A DNA stretch of 64,000 nucleotides. It comes from Microbacterium sp. MAH-37. Lineage in GTDB: Bacteria; Actinomycetota; Actinomycetes; Actinomycetales; Microbacteriaceae. Below, piece after piece: positions 51,616 through 58,560 of this stretch; position 1 is the stretch's first letter, and every line of letters starts with the position of its first letter. Under the pieces are notes generated by a model, which made no database searches, had not been told where the DNA came from, and saw nothing but the letters and a program-made list of their open reading frames with translations. Location of the stretch: contig NZ_WSEN01000002.1 in the NCBI RefSeq assembly GCF_009758255.1, positions 186,606-250,605 on the forward strand. Direction: 5' to 3'. The translations under genes were made by a program, and so were the position numbers.

Positions 51616-52503
51616 GTGCAGATCGACGCCCAGCTCGCCGCCACCGTCGCCGCTGTCATCGACGAGGGCAGCTTCGATGCCGCGGCGCGGCGACTGCATG
51701 TGACGCCCTCCGCGGTCAGCCAGCGCCTCAAGTCGCTCGAGCAGCAGCTGGGCAGGGTCGTGGTCGTGAGGTCGAAGCCGGTGCGCGCGACCGAGGCGGG
51801 CGAAGCACTGGTGCGCCTGGCGCGCCAGGTGGCGCTGCTCGAGCACGACACGATCACCGCCTTCGGCCTCTCGCCCGACGACGCGGGGGAGACCAGGGTG
51901 CGCGTGCCGCTCGCCGTGAACGCGGACTCGATGGCGACATGGTTCCTCCCGCCGATCGCCCGGGTGGCCCAGAAGCACGACATCGACGTGGATCTGCACC
52001 GCGACGATCAGAACTACACCGCCCGTCTGCTCGAGTCCGGAGAGGTGATGGCGGCGGTCACCTCGGAGAGCACCCCGGTCGGCGGATGCCGGGTCGAGCC
52101 GCTCGGCGTGCTGGAGTACCGTCCGATGGCGACGGCGGAGTACCTCGCGCGGTGGCTCCCCGACGAAGTGACCCCCGATGCCCTTGCCCGCGCTCCGTTC
52201 GTCGACTTCGATCGGCGTGACGAGCTGCAGCACGACTGGCTGCGCGCCCGCGGAGTCGACCCGTGGTCGGTGCCGCGGCACTACGTGCCGGCATCGTACG
52301 ACTTCGCGCAGGCGGTGCGGCTCGGCTTGGGCTGGGCCCTCATCCCTGTCGTGCAGGGTGTCGAGGGGCTGGTCGACCTCGGCGGCCCGGCGACCCGGGT
52401 GCCGCTGTACTGGCAGCAGTGGAACCTGCGTTCCCCGCTGCTCGACGCCATCGCCGCGGAGGTCGCGGCCGAGGCATCCCGCGCCCTCGCTCCGCTGCGC
52501 TGA
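51616..52503 (+). CDS. lysG: LysR family regulator ArgP/LysG
   Basis: The 295-residue protein has a LysR helix-turn-helix (about 1-58: FDAAARRLHVTPSAVSQRLK, SLEQQLGRVVVVRSKPVRAT) and an effector domain of ArgP/LysG type (WFLPPIARVAQKHDIDVDLH; GLGWALIPVVQGVEGLVDLG). It should activate lysE when lysine, arginine or histidine accumulates. The GTG at 51616 is preferred over an ATG at 51571 because the family starts at QIDAQLAATVAAV and a -10 element lies seven bases upstream, inside the longer reading. Confidence 0.93.
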   Translation: MQIDAQLAATVAAVIDEGSFDAAARRLHVTPSAVSQRLKSLEQQLGRVVVVRSKPVRATEAGEALVRLARQVALLEHDTITAFGLSPDDAGETRVRVPLAVNADSMATWFLPPIARVAQKHDIDVDLHRDDQNYTARLLESGEVMAAVTSESTPVGGCRVEPLGVLEYRPMATAEYLARWLPDEVTPDALARAPFVDFDRRDELQHDWLRARGVDPWSVPRHYVPASYDFAQAVRLGLGWALIPVVQGVEGLVDLGGPATRVPLYWQQWNLRSPLLDAIAAEVAAEASRALAPLR

Positions 52504-52523
52504 GGGCGCGGTGGCTGTGGGCG

Positions 52524-52601
52524 CGAGTGCACGGCTTGCTCGCGAGCGGACGGGTTGTTGGCGCGAGTACGTCGTGCACTCGGCAGGAAGGCGTGCACTC
52601 G
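52524..52601. repeat. GTGCAC repeat cluster 1
   Basis: The gap between lysG and the YqaJ gene holds CGAGTGCACG at 52524-52533 and the inverted CGTGCACTCG at 52573-52582 and 52592-52601, with related words between (CGCGAGTACG). Two further clusters with the same words lie at 53382-53459 and 54551-54628. Confidence 0.7.
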
Positions 52602-52623
52602 GCACCGGGCCGGGCGGCGCGCG

Positions 52624-53301
52624 TTAGTCGGAGAGGGCCAGTGCGCGGAACATGTCGCGCTCGCGCAGCGCCTCGCGGGCGCTGGCGGCGGCGGGCGCCT
52701 GCTGGGGAGGACGCTGCCCTGTGGTGCGGTGGTACAGCTCGTCGATCAGGCGCGTGGCGAGGCCCACCAGCCGCCCGATCTCGCGGTCGTCTCGATCGAT
52801 CCACACCGACTTCGGCTCGTCGTGGATCGGACGGAAGTCGTCGTGCTCCTCCCACACGAACAGCGTGCGCTCGGCGCCGAGCACGTGCTGCTGCCACCAC
52901 ACCTGACGCAGGTAGGTGCGCGGGATGGACCGCCACGACTTGTTCGTCGTCTTGATCTCGGCGAGCAGCACGCGGCCGTCCGCCTCCTGCACGATGCCGT
53001 CCGGGGTGGCCAGGTGCCGTTTCTCGACCTCGGCGCAGAACAGCGCGGACGAGGGCAGGATGCCGTGGGTCGCGGCGACCCACGCGGCGATCTCGGGTTC
53101 ACGGCGGCGACCGTGGTCGGTGTAGGCGTTGCCGCCGAAGCGGGGGCCGGCACCGAGCTTGGAGTCGGCGGCCCGGGTGATGGACGCCTCGCTGGACAGT
53201 CCGGCGACATCCGTCGCGGTGATCCCTCGTGCCCTGGCCCGCAACCACGCGACCCGATCGCGGGAGTCCGCGACGATACGCGCTTCGAGTTCCGGGGTCA
53301 C
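52624..53301 (-). CDS. YqaJ-like PD-(D/E)XK nuclease
   Basis: The 225-residue protein has the YqaJ/lambda-exonuclease-type core: WLRARARGITATDVAGLSSE, then RREPEIAAW (first acidic residue), TPDGIV (Asp), LLAEIKTTNKSW (Glu-x-Lys) and QVWWQQHVLG. That is the set of catalytic residues of PD-(D/E)XK exonucleases that process double-stranded DNA ends. No recombinase or phage gene lies nearby, so it is not a Red-type pair. It is a single gene, flanked on both sides by GTGCAC-rich repeats. Similar orphan genes occur in many actinobacteria; their role is not established. Confidence 0.82.
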   Translation of the reverse strand: MTPELEARIVADSRDRVAWLRARARGITATDVAGLSSEASITRAADSKLGAGPRFGGNAYTDHGRRREPEIAAWVAATHGILPSSALFCAEVEKRHLATPDGIVQEADGRVLLAEIKTTNKSWRSIPRTYLRQVWWQQHVLGAERTLFVWEEHDDFRPIHDEPKSVWIDRDDREIGRLVGLATRLIDELYHRTTGQRPPQQAPAAASAREALRERDMFRALALSD

Positions 53302-53381
53302 CTCACGAGGCTACCCCTGACCACAGGCATCCGCCCGCACACACGCCGCCCGCCCTGGCACGCTGTATGCGCGGAAGTCGG

Positions 53382-53459
53382 CGAGTGCACGGGATGCCGC
53401 CGAGTGCACGGGTCATGAGTGAGAACACCTCGTGCACACGCGAACAAGCCGTGCGCTCG
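53382..53459. repeat. GTGCAC repeat cluster 2
   Basis: CGAGTGCACG occurs at 53382-53391 and 53401-53410, followed by CGTGCACACG (53431-53440) and CGTGCGCTCG (53450-53459). The order and wording follow cluster 3 closely. The 261-bp gap between the YqaJ gene and the next gene contains nothing else that I recognise. Confidence 0.7.
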
Positions 53460-53562
53460 GAAGACGCGATCTCGTTCTGCACCGGGCGAGATGCGGTGCG
53501 AAGCTTCCACAGGGCCGGGAAACAGGGGAGATCCTTCCTGTGTGGCGAGATCAGGATGTCGG

Positions 53563-54537
53563 ATGCGAAACTCCGTCCTCGACCTCGCTCCGCAGATCCG
53601 CTCCCGTCGAATGATGCTGCTCGACGGCTGGACCGACCGAGGTCTGGCCGAGGCCGTGCGCGCCGGTGCGCTCCATCAGGTTCGTCGGGGCTGGTACATC
53701 GGAGGCGAGGAATGGCGGTCGATGTGGCCCGAAGACAGACATCGTGTTCATGTCATCGCCGTGTCGCGTGACGCGACAGGGGGAGCGGTCGCTGCGGGCC
53801 CGTCTGCCGCGGTGCTGTGGCGCATCCCGCTGTACCGCCTGCGGCTTCCGCAGGTGCATCTGATCACCGATGCGCCGAGGCGCATCTCCAGCGGCGGCGA
53901 CGTCGTCCGTCATGTTGCTCCGTTGTCGGAGCTCGACACCGACGTCGTCGACGGCATCCGCTGCACGAGCCTGTCCCGCACGGTCTTCGATCTGATCCGC
54001 ACGACTCCGCTCGAGGCCGCCGTCAGCGCAGCCGACGCGGCCGAGCGGATGATGGCTCAGCGAGGGAGGGAATGGGATCTGGATGCGGTCGAGTCGTGGC
54101 GCATGGCCATCGCGCAGCGCATCGCCGACGCATCCGGTGCGCGCGGTATCCGGCAGGCCCGCTGGGTCGCGGATTTCGCGGACGGGCGCGCGCAGTTGCC
54201 GGGAGAGAGCGTGAGCCGTCTGCATCTGCACCGGCTCGGATTCGCCCGTCCGCGGTTGCAGGTGCGGATCCCCGGCCCGAACGGCGCCCCGTTCTTCGTC
54301 GATTTCGGACTGGACGACGTCGACAGCTTCGGCGAGTTCGACGGCGAGACCAAATACAGTGACGAAGCTATGCGGCGGGGCAAGTCTGTCGAAGACGTGC
54401 TGCTCGAGGAGAAGCAGCGGGAGGACTGGATACGCGGACGGACGGGTCGACGTTTCGCGAGGTGGGGTTCGCCGCACATCGAGACAGTCCGCGTATTGGC
54501 GGCGCGTCTCCGTGCCTTCGGGATCACCCCGCCGTGA
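53563..54537 (+). CDS. AbiEi-like N-terminal plus Vsr/DUF559-like endonuclease domain protein
   Basis: The 324-residue protein is of a kind common in actinobacteria but not functionally defined. Residues 15-60 form a winged-helix-like unit (DRGLAEAVRAGALHQVRRGW) as in AbiEi antitoxins, followed by a beta-rich middle (AAVLWRIPLYRLRLPQVHLI). The C-terminus (about 215-315) resembles very-short-patch-repair endonucleases: GESVSRLHLHRLGF, VDFGLDDVDSFGEFDGETKY with Asp247 and Glu258, then an arginine-rich helix. An antitoxin or repair role is inference; no AbiEii toxin gene is adjacent. The ATG at 53563 is chosen because the conserved part begins there. Confidence 0.68.
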   Translation: MRNSVLDLAPQIRSRRMMLLDGWTDRGLAEAVRAGALHQVRRGWYIGGEEWRSMWPEDRHRVHVIAVSRDATGGAVAAGPSAAVLWRIPLYRLRLPQVHLITDAPRRISSGGDVVRHVAPLSELDTDVVDGIRCTSLSRTVFDLIRTTPLEAAVSAADAAERMMAQRGREWDLDAVESWRMAIAQRIADASGARGIRQARWVADFADGRAQLPGESVSRLHLHRLGFARPRLQVRIPGPNGAPFFVDFGLDDVDSFGEFDGETKYSDEAMRRGKSVEDVLLEEKQREDWIRGRTGRRFARWGSPHIETVRVLAARLRAFGITPP

Positions 54538-54550
54538 CCTCGCGGCGACG

Positions 54551-54628
54551 CGAGTGCACGGGGATCTGCCGAGTGCACGACCTGTGCACGCGCGCAGGCC
54601 GTGCGTTCGCGAGCAAGTCGTGCGCTCG
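54551..54628. repeat. GTGCAC repeat cluster 3
   Basis: CGAGTGCACG occurs at 54551-54560 and 54570-54579, followed by TGTGCACGCG, CGTGCGTTCG and CGTGCGCTCG (54619-54628). It lies directly downstream of the Vsr-like gene and repeats the layout of cluster 2. Confidence 0.7.
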
Positions 54629-54629
54629 G

Positions 54630-54670
54630 CGGAATGGAGGGGGGAAGGGGAGAGGAGAGAAGGGAGGGGG
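54630..54670 (+). repeat. Polypurine, G-rich tract upstream of the rplJ promoter
   Basis: About 41 bases contain only A and G apart from one T, with G-runs of 6, 4, 3 and 5. It ends four bases before the -35 box of the rplJ promoter. It could form a quadruplex or a bent or triplex structure. Confidence 0.6.
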
Positions 54671-54674
54671 CGAT

Positions 54675-54703
54675 TTGGGCGGTGGCGCGGGATGCCTTAG
54701 AGT
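54675..54703 (+). promoter_or_regulatory. rplJ-rplL promoter
   Basis: TTGGGC (54675-54680), a 17-bp spacer and TAGAGT (54698-54703) give a good sigma-70 type promoter starting near 54710, leaving a leader of about 195 bases before rplJ. Confidence 0.7.
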
Positions 54704-54709
54704 AGGAGC

Positions 54710-54905
54710 AACCGAAGACCGCCGGTCATCGTCGTGCGCGCAAGCGCGAGGCGATCGAAGCACTGCATCGCAGGGGCCCGCGCAGGTGTGCGAGATCAGT
54801 TTCCAGAGCTCCGTGCGCTTGCGCCGGAGCTTTCTTCATGCGGGGCCGGAGTCGAGGTCGATGTCCCACCTCCGTGAGGCATCTCGTACACATCAAGGAG
54901 TGACC
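54710..54905 (+). ncRNA. L10 leader (rplJ 5' UTR autoregulatory RNA)
   Basis: The leader upstream of rplJ is about 195 bases and is structured, as in other bacteria where the L10-L12 complex binds it to repress translation of its own operon. It contains a terminator-like hairpin at 54808-54830 followed by TTTCTT. The L10-binding kink-turn itself was not located with confidence. Confidence 0.6.
54808..54836 (+). terminator. Attenuator hairpin in the L10 leader
   Basis: GCTCCG pairs with CGGAGC and, inside, GCGC pairs with GCGC, over 54808-54830, with TTTCTT directly after. Its position 75 bases before rplJ suggests transcription attenuation. Confidence 0.65.
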
Positions 54906-55394
54906 ATGGCGCAGAAGGATGCATCGGTCGCGGAGCTCACGAAGTCATTCGAGGACTCCAACGCCGTTCTGCTGACCGAGTACCGCGGTCTGACGGTTGC
55001 CCAGCTCAAGGAGCTGCGCAACAGCATCCGTCAGAACGCTGAGTACGCCGTGGTGAAGAACACGCTGACCAAGATCGCCGCGAACAACGCGGGGATCAGC
55101 GCTCTGGACGACGACCTCAAGGGACCGTCGGCCATCGCGTTCGTGCACGGCGACTTCGTCGCCACCGCGAAGGCCCTGCGTGACTTCGCCAAGGCCAACC
55201 CGCTTCTCGTGATCAAGGGCGGCATCTTCGAGGGCAACGCCCTCGACGCCGCCGAGGTCGACAAGTACGCCTCGCTGGAGAGCCGTGAGGTTCTGCTGGC
55301 GAAGGCCGCGGGCATGATGAAGGCGACGATGGGCAAGGCTGCAGCCACCATCGACGCGCTTCGCGAAAAGCTGGAGACCGCCGAAGCCGCGTGA
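54906..55394 (+). CDS. rplJ: 50S ribosomal protein L10
   Basis: The 162-residue protein is full-length L10: MAQKDASVAELTKSFEDSNA, VLLTEYRGLTVAQLKELRN (about 21-39), NAEYAVVKNTLTKIAANNAG and a C-terminal helix (MGKAAATIDALREKLE) that carries L12 dimers. AAGGAGTG precedes the ATG. It is the base of the L12 stalk and feeds back on its own leader. Confidence 0.98.
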   Translation: MAQKDASVAELTKSFEDSNAVLLTEYRGLTVAQLKELRNSIRQNAEYAVVKNTLTKIAANNAGISALDDDLKGPSAIAFVHGDFVATAKALRDFAKANPLLVIKGGIFEGNALDAAEVDKYASLESREVLLAKAAGMMKATMGKAAATIDALREKLETAEAA

Positions 55395-55445
55395 GCGGCC
55401 TGGTGATCTTTTACCCCAAAACCCCATCAATCTAGGAGATACATC

Positions 55446-55829
55446 ATGGCTAAGCTCACCACTGAGGAGCTGCTCGAGCAGTTCGCCGGCCTGACCCTCG
55501 TCGAGCTCAACGACTTCGTGAAGGCGTTCGAGGAGAAGTTCGAGGTCACCGCTGCTGCTCCGGTCGCCGTCGCCGGTGCTGCCGGTGGCGCTGCCGGTGC
55601 CGAGGCCGAGGAGGAGAAGGACGAGTTCGACGTCATCCTCGAGGCTGCCGGTGACAAGAAGATCCAGGTCATCAAGACCGTCCGCGAGCTGACCTCGCTG
55701 GGCCTCGGCGAGGCCAAGGCTCTCGTCGACGGCGCTCCGAAGCCCGTCCTGGAGGGTGCGAACAAGGAGGCCGCCGAGGCCGCCAAGACCGCCCTCGAGG
55801 AGGCCGGCGCCACGGTGACCCTGAAGTAA
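55446..55829 (+). CDS. rplL: 50S ribosomal protein L7/L12
   Basis: The 127-residue protein has the N-terminal dimerisation domain ([20 protein letters not shown]), an Ala/Gly-rich hinge (about 38-55) and the C-terminal factor-binding domain ([33 protein letters not shown]). It recruits translational GTPases. AGGAGA lies upstream of the ATG. It is 51 bases after rplJ and is followed by a perfect terminator. rpoB is not adjacent. Confidence 0.98.
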   Translation: MAKLTTEELLEQFAGLTLVELNDFVKAFEEKFEVTAAAPVAVAGAAGGAAGAEAEEEKDEFDVILEAAGDKKIQVIKTVRELTSLGLGEAKALVDGAPKPVLEGANKEAAEAAKTALEEAGATVTLK

Positions 55830-55847
55830 TTCGCTTCACCGCGCTTT

Positions 55848-55879
55848 CGAAGGCCCCGGGAGAGATCCCGGGGCCTTCG
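55848..55879 (+). terminator. rplL terminator
   Basis: A perfect 14-bp stem (55848-55861 with 55866-55879) closes a GAGA tetraloop, 18 bases after rplL. It also serves the convergent LacI gene, whose stop is at 55893. Confidence 0.92.
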
Positions 55880-55892
55880 TGCATCCTCGGCA

Positions 55893-56897
55893 CTATCGGA
55901 TGCCGGAGGTGGACGACCGTGCGACGAGTTCGATCGGCAGGGTCACCTGCGCAGGCGCGGCATCCGGGTGCTCCATGCGTGTGCGGAGCAGGCGCACGGC
56001 GGCGGCGCCCTGCTCGCGCGGATGCTGCCGCACCGTCGTCAGGGAGAACATCTCGGCGTGCTCGTGATCGTCGATTCCGATCACGCTGAGCTCCGCAGGG
56101 ACGGCGATGCCGAGCCGGCGGGCGGCGACGATGCCGCCGATCGCCGCCTCGTCGCAGATGCCGACGAAGGCCGTCGGCCTCTTGCGCCGGTCGCCCAGCA
56201 CCCGCACCGCCGCCTCGTAGCCACCGGGCATCGTCGGCGGACCGGATGCCTGTCTGACGTGCTCATCCAAGCCGGCGGCGATCATCGCCGCGCGGTAGCC
56301 GTCGAAGCGCCGCTTGTCGCCGACGGCATGGGTCGCGGCATCCGCCCGTCCGCCGAGCAGCACGATGTCGCGGTGTCCGAGATCGATGAGGTGCTCCGTC
56401 GCGATGCGCGCGGCGACGGCGTCGTCGATCGACACCGCGCTGGTGCCCTCGCTGTACGGCCCGATGCTGATGACGGGGGAGGACACCTGCAGCAGTCGCT
56501 CCAGCTCGTGCGCGCTGGGCTGGATGCCGACTGCGATGATGCCGTCGAACCGACGCCTGGGCAGGATGTGCTCGAAGAGTCGCGCCCGCTCCGCGGACCC
56601 CTCCCTGATGCCGTACAGCACGAGGTCGTACCCCTCGGCGAACAGGGCGTCCTGCACCCCGGCGAGCAGCTCGGCGAAGAACCAGCGGTCCAGCGACGGC
56701 ATGATCACGCCGACGGACAGTGAGCGACCGGTCGCCAGGCTCATCGCCGACGAGTGAGCGACGTACGAGAGCTCGTCGGCGGCGGCCTGCACCCGGTCGC
56801 GGGTCTCGGGTGAGACGTAGCCGTTGCCGCTCAGCGCGCGGCTCGCAGTCGCCTTCGAGACCCCTGCGCGGGCGGCGACATCGGCGATCGTGCTCAT
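55893..56897 (-). CDS. LacI family regulator of the agl-type transporter
   Basis: The 334-residue protein has the LacI helix-turn-helix at its N-terminus (STIADVAARAGVSKATASRA, residues 2-21, then LSGNGYVSPETRDRV) and a sugar-binding sensor domain (SVGVIMPSLDRWFFAELLAG; ELSVIGIDDHEHAEMFSLTT; VRQHPREQGAAAVRLL). It diverges from the binding-protein gene at 57142 with three LacI-type palindromes in the gap. GAGGAATC precedes the ATG; a longer frame exists upstream but runs through the operators. Confidence 0.93.
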   Translation of the reverse strand: MSTIADVAARAGVSKATASRALSGNGYVSPETRDRVQAAADELSYVAHSSAMSLATGRSLSVGVIMPSLDRWFFAELLAGVQDALFAEGYDLVLYGIREGSAERARLFEHILPRRRFDGIIAVGIQPSAHELERLLQVSSPVISIGPYSEGTSAVSIDDAVAARIATEHLIDLGHRDIVLLGGRADAATHAVGDKRRFDGYRAAMIAAGLDEHVRQASGPPTMPGGYEAAVRVLGDRRKRPTAFVGICDEAAIGGIVAARRLGIAVPAELSVIGIDDHEHAEMFSLTTVRQHPREQGAAAVRLLRTRMEHPDAAPAQVTLPIELVARSSTSGIR

Positions 56898-56953
56898 GAT
56901 TCCTCCGGTCCGCACACGGCTCCGGCACAGCGTATCGGAAGACGTGCATATAC

Positions 56954-57080
56954 GGAACCGGTTCCATGGGTTAGGCTGTGGGAGCGCTCCCACGATGGGA
57001 GCAGATGGTTGCCCTGTTGTAACAGTCTCGGCATTGTGCCGGGGCACCGCGGCCGGATAGGTTGGGCTGGAAGCGGTTCC
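56954..57080. promoter_or_regulatory. LacI-type operators and promoter of the agl-type operon
   Basis: Three palindromes are visible: GGAACCGGTTCC (56954-56965), GTGGGAGCGCTCCCAC (56978-56993) and the near-palindrome GGAAGCGGTTCC (57069-57080). TTGTGC (57034-57039), an 18-bp spacer and TAGGTT (57058-57063) give a promoter whose start falls in the third site, so repressor there would block initiation. TAGGCT (56972-56977), abutting the second site, is another possible -10. Confidence 0.75.
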
Positions 57081-57141
57081 TGAACGGATGCCGCATGGCG
57101 ACCGTCGAGCAATCGACAAGCACTCGAAGAGGAGAATTCAC

Positions 57142-58470
57142 ATGGCTTTGTCACAGCGATACCGCCTTCTTGCTCCGCTCGCCCTGGTCGGCGCCGCGGC
57201 GCTCGTCCTGACCGGTTGTGCGGAGGGCGACACCGGTGGCTCCGGCGACGATGGTGCCAAGACCGTCAAGATCGCCGGCGGCATCACCGGCTCCGAAGCG
57301 GATGCCCTCAACGAGTCCTTCGATCAGTTCACGAAGGACACCGGCATCAAGGTCGAGTACACCGGCGACAAGAGCTTCGAGGGCAACATCGTCACCAAGG
57401 TGACCGGTGGCTCGGCACCCGACGTGGCGATTGTCCCCCAGCCCGGTCTGCTGAACTCGCTCATCGACACCGGTGAGGTGAAGGAGGGCACCGACGCCGT
57501 CTCGAAGAACGTCGACGAGTACTGGGGCGAGGACTGGAAGTCCTACGGCAGTGCGGACGGCACGTTCTATGCGGCGCCGATGCTCGCCAACGTCAAGGGC
57601 TACGTCTGGTACCAGCCGGCGAAGTTCAAGGAGTGGGGCGTCGAGGTCCCGAAGACCTGGGACGAGCTGCTCACGCTCACCCAGACCATCCAGTCCAAGA
57701 CCGGCACGCAGCCCTGGTGCGCAGGGTTCGAGTCCGGCGACGCCAGCGGATGGCCGGGCACGGACTGGATCGAGGACCTCGTGCTTCGCACCGCCGGCCC
57801 CGACGTCTACGACAAGTGGGTCTCCGGTGACGTGAAGTTCACCGACCCCGAGATCAAGAAGGCCTTCGACGAGACCGGCAAGATCCTGCTGAACGGCGAC
57901 TACGTGAACGCCGGCTTCGGTGACGTGAAGAGCATCAACTCCACGCCGTTCGGCAACGACATCGCGGCGAAGGTCGCTGACGGCACCTGCGCGCTGACGC
58001 ACCAGGCATCGTTCCTGACCGCGAACTTCCTCGCGGTGAAGAACGCCGATGGTGAGACCCCTGAGGTCGCGCCCGACGGCGACGTGTACGCGTTCGTGCT
58101 CCCGGGGATGACCGAGGGCGAGCAGGCGATCGAGGGCGGCGGCGAGTTCGTCACCCGCTTCTCGGACGACGACGCCACCAAGCAGGTCGTCGAGTACATG
58201 TCCACGCCGGAGTTCGCCGACGCCCGCGTGAAGCTCGGCGGAGCGATCTCGGCCAACAAGGGCGCCGACCCGGAGCTGGCATCCAGCGAGTTCCTCACCG
58301 ACGCCATGAAGCTGCTGCAGGACCCGGCGACCACGTTCCGCTTCGACGCTTCCGACATGATGCCGGCGACGGTGGGCTCGGGATCGTTCTGGAAGGGCAT
58401 GGTCAACTGGATCGACGGTCGTCCCACCGATCAGGTGCTGAAGGACATCCAGGCGGGCTACGAGAACTAG
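57142..58470 (+). CDS. aglE: Alpha-glucoside-type ABC transporter substrate-binding lipoprotein
   Basis: The 442-residue protein has a lipoprotein signal with lipobox LTGC (Cys26) and the AglE-type binding domain: KIAGGITGSEADALNESFDQ, GGSAPDVAIVPQPGLLNSLI, YVWYQPAKFKEWGVEVPKTW, and SGWPGTDWIEDLVLRTAGPD. This set separates it from ordinary MalE-like proteins and points to maltose, trehalose or other alpha-glucosides as cargo. GAGGAGAA precedes the ATG. It is the first gene of a three-gene operon under a LacI regulator, followed by a strong stem-loop. Confidence 0.9.
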   Translation: MALSQRYRLLAPLALVGAAALVLTGCAEGDTGGSGDDGAKTVKIAGGITGSEADALNESFDQFTKDTGIKVEYTGDKSFEGNIVTKVTGGSAPDVAIVPQPGLLNSLIDTGEVKEGTDAVSKNVDEYWGEDWKSYGSADGTFYAAPMLANVKGYVWYQPAKFKEWGVEVPKTWDELLTLTQTIQSKTGTQPWCAGFESGDASGWPGTDWIEDLVLRTAGPDVYDKWVSGDVKFTDPEIKKAFDETGKILLNGDYVNAGFGDVKSINSTPFGNDIAAKVADGTCALTHQASFLTANFLAVKNADGETPEVAPDGDVYAFVLPGMTEGEQAIEGGGEFVTRFSDDDATKQVVEYMSTPEFADARVKLGGAISANKGADPELASSEFLTDAMKLLQDPATTFRFDASDMMPATVGSGSFWKGMVNWIDGRPTDQVLKDIQAGYEN

Positions 58471-58493
58471 TCACGAGGGGCTGCGCTCCGGCA

Positions 58494-58528
58494 GGATGGG
58501 GTCGTCCGCATCGCGGACGGCCCCATCC
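58494..58528 (+). promoter_or_regulatory. Stem-loop between aglE- and aglF-like genes
   Basis: A 16-bp stem (58494-58509 with 58513-58528, one T-G pair) closes a three-base loop 23 bases after the binding-protein stop. It mirrors the stem-loop at the same place in the galactoside operon and should favour binding-protein expression over permeases. Confidence 0.78.
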
Positions 58529-58560
58529 GAGTCCGAAGACGCGCTCAGAAAGGCAGGGTC

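Noticed and set aside
52624..53301. YqaJ nuclease as a sign of a prophage
   Set aside because: No recombinase, integrase, terminase or structural gene lies nearby, and the neighbours are ribosomal and amino-acid export genes.
52524..54628. GTGCAC clusters as a CRISPR array
   Set aside because: The units are about 10 bp, irregularly spaced, in both orientations, and lack unique spacers; no cas gene is present.
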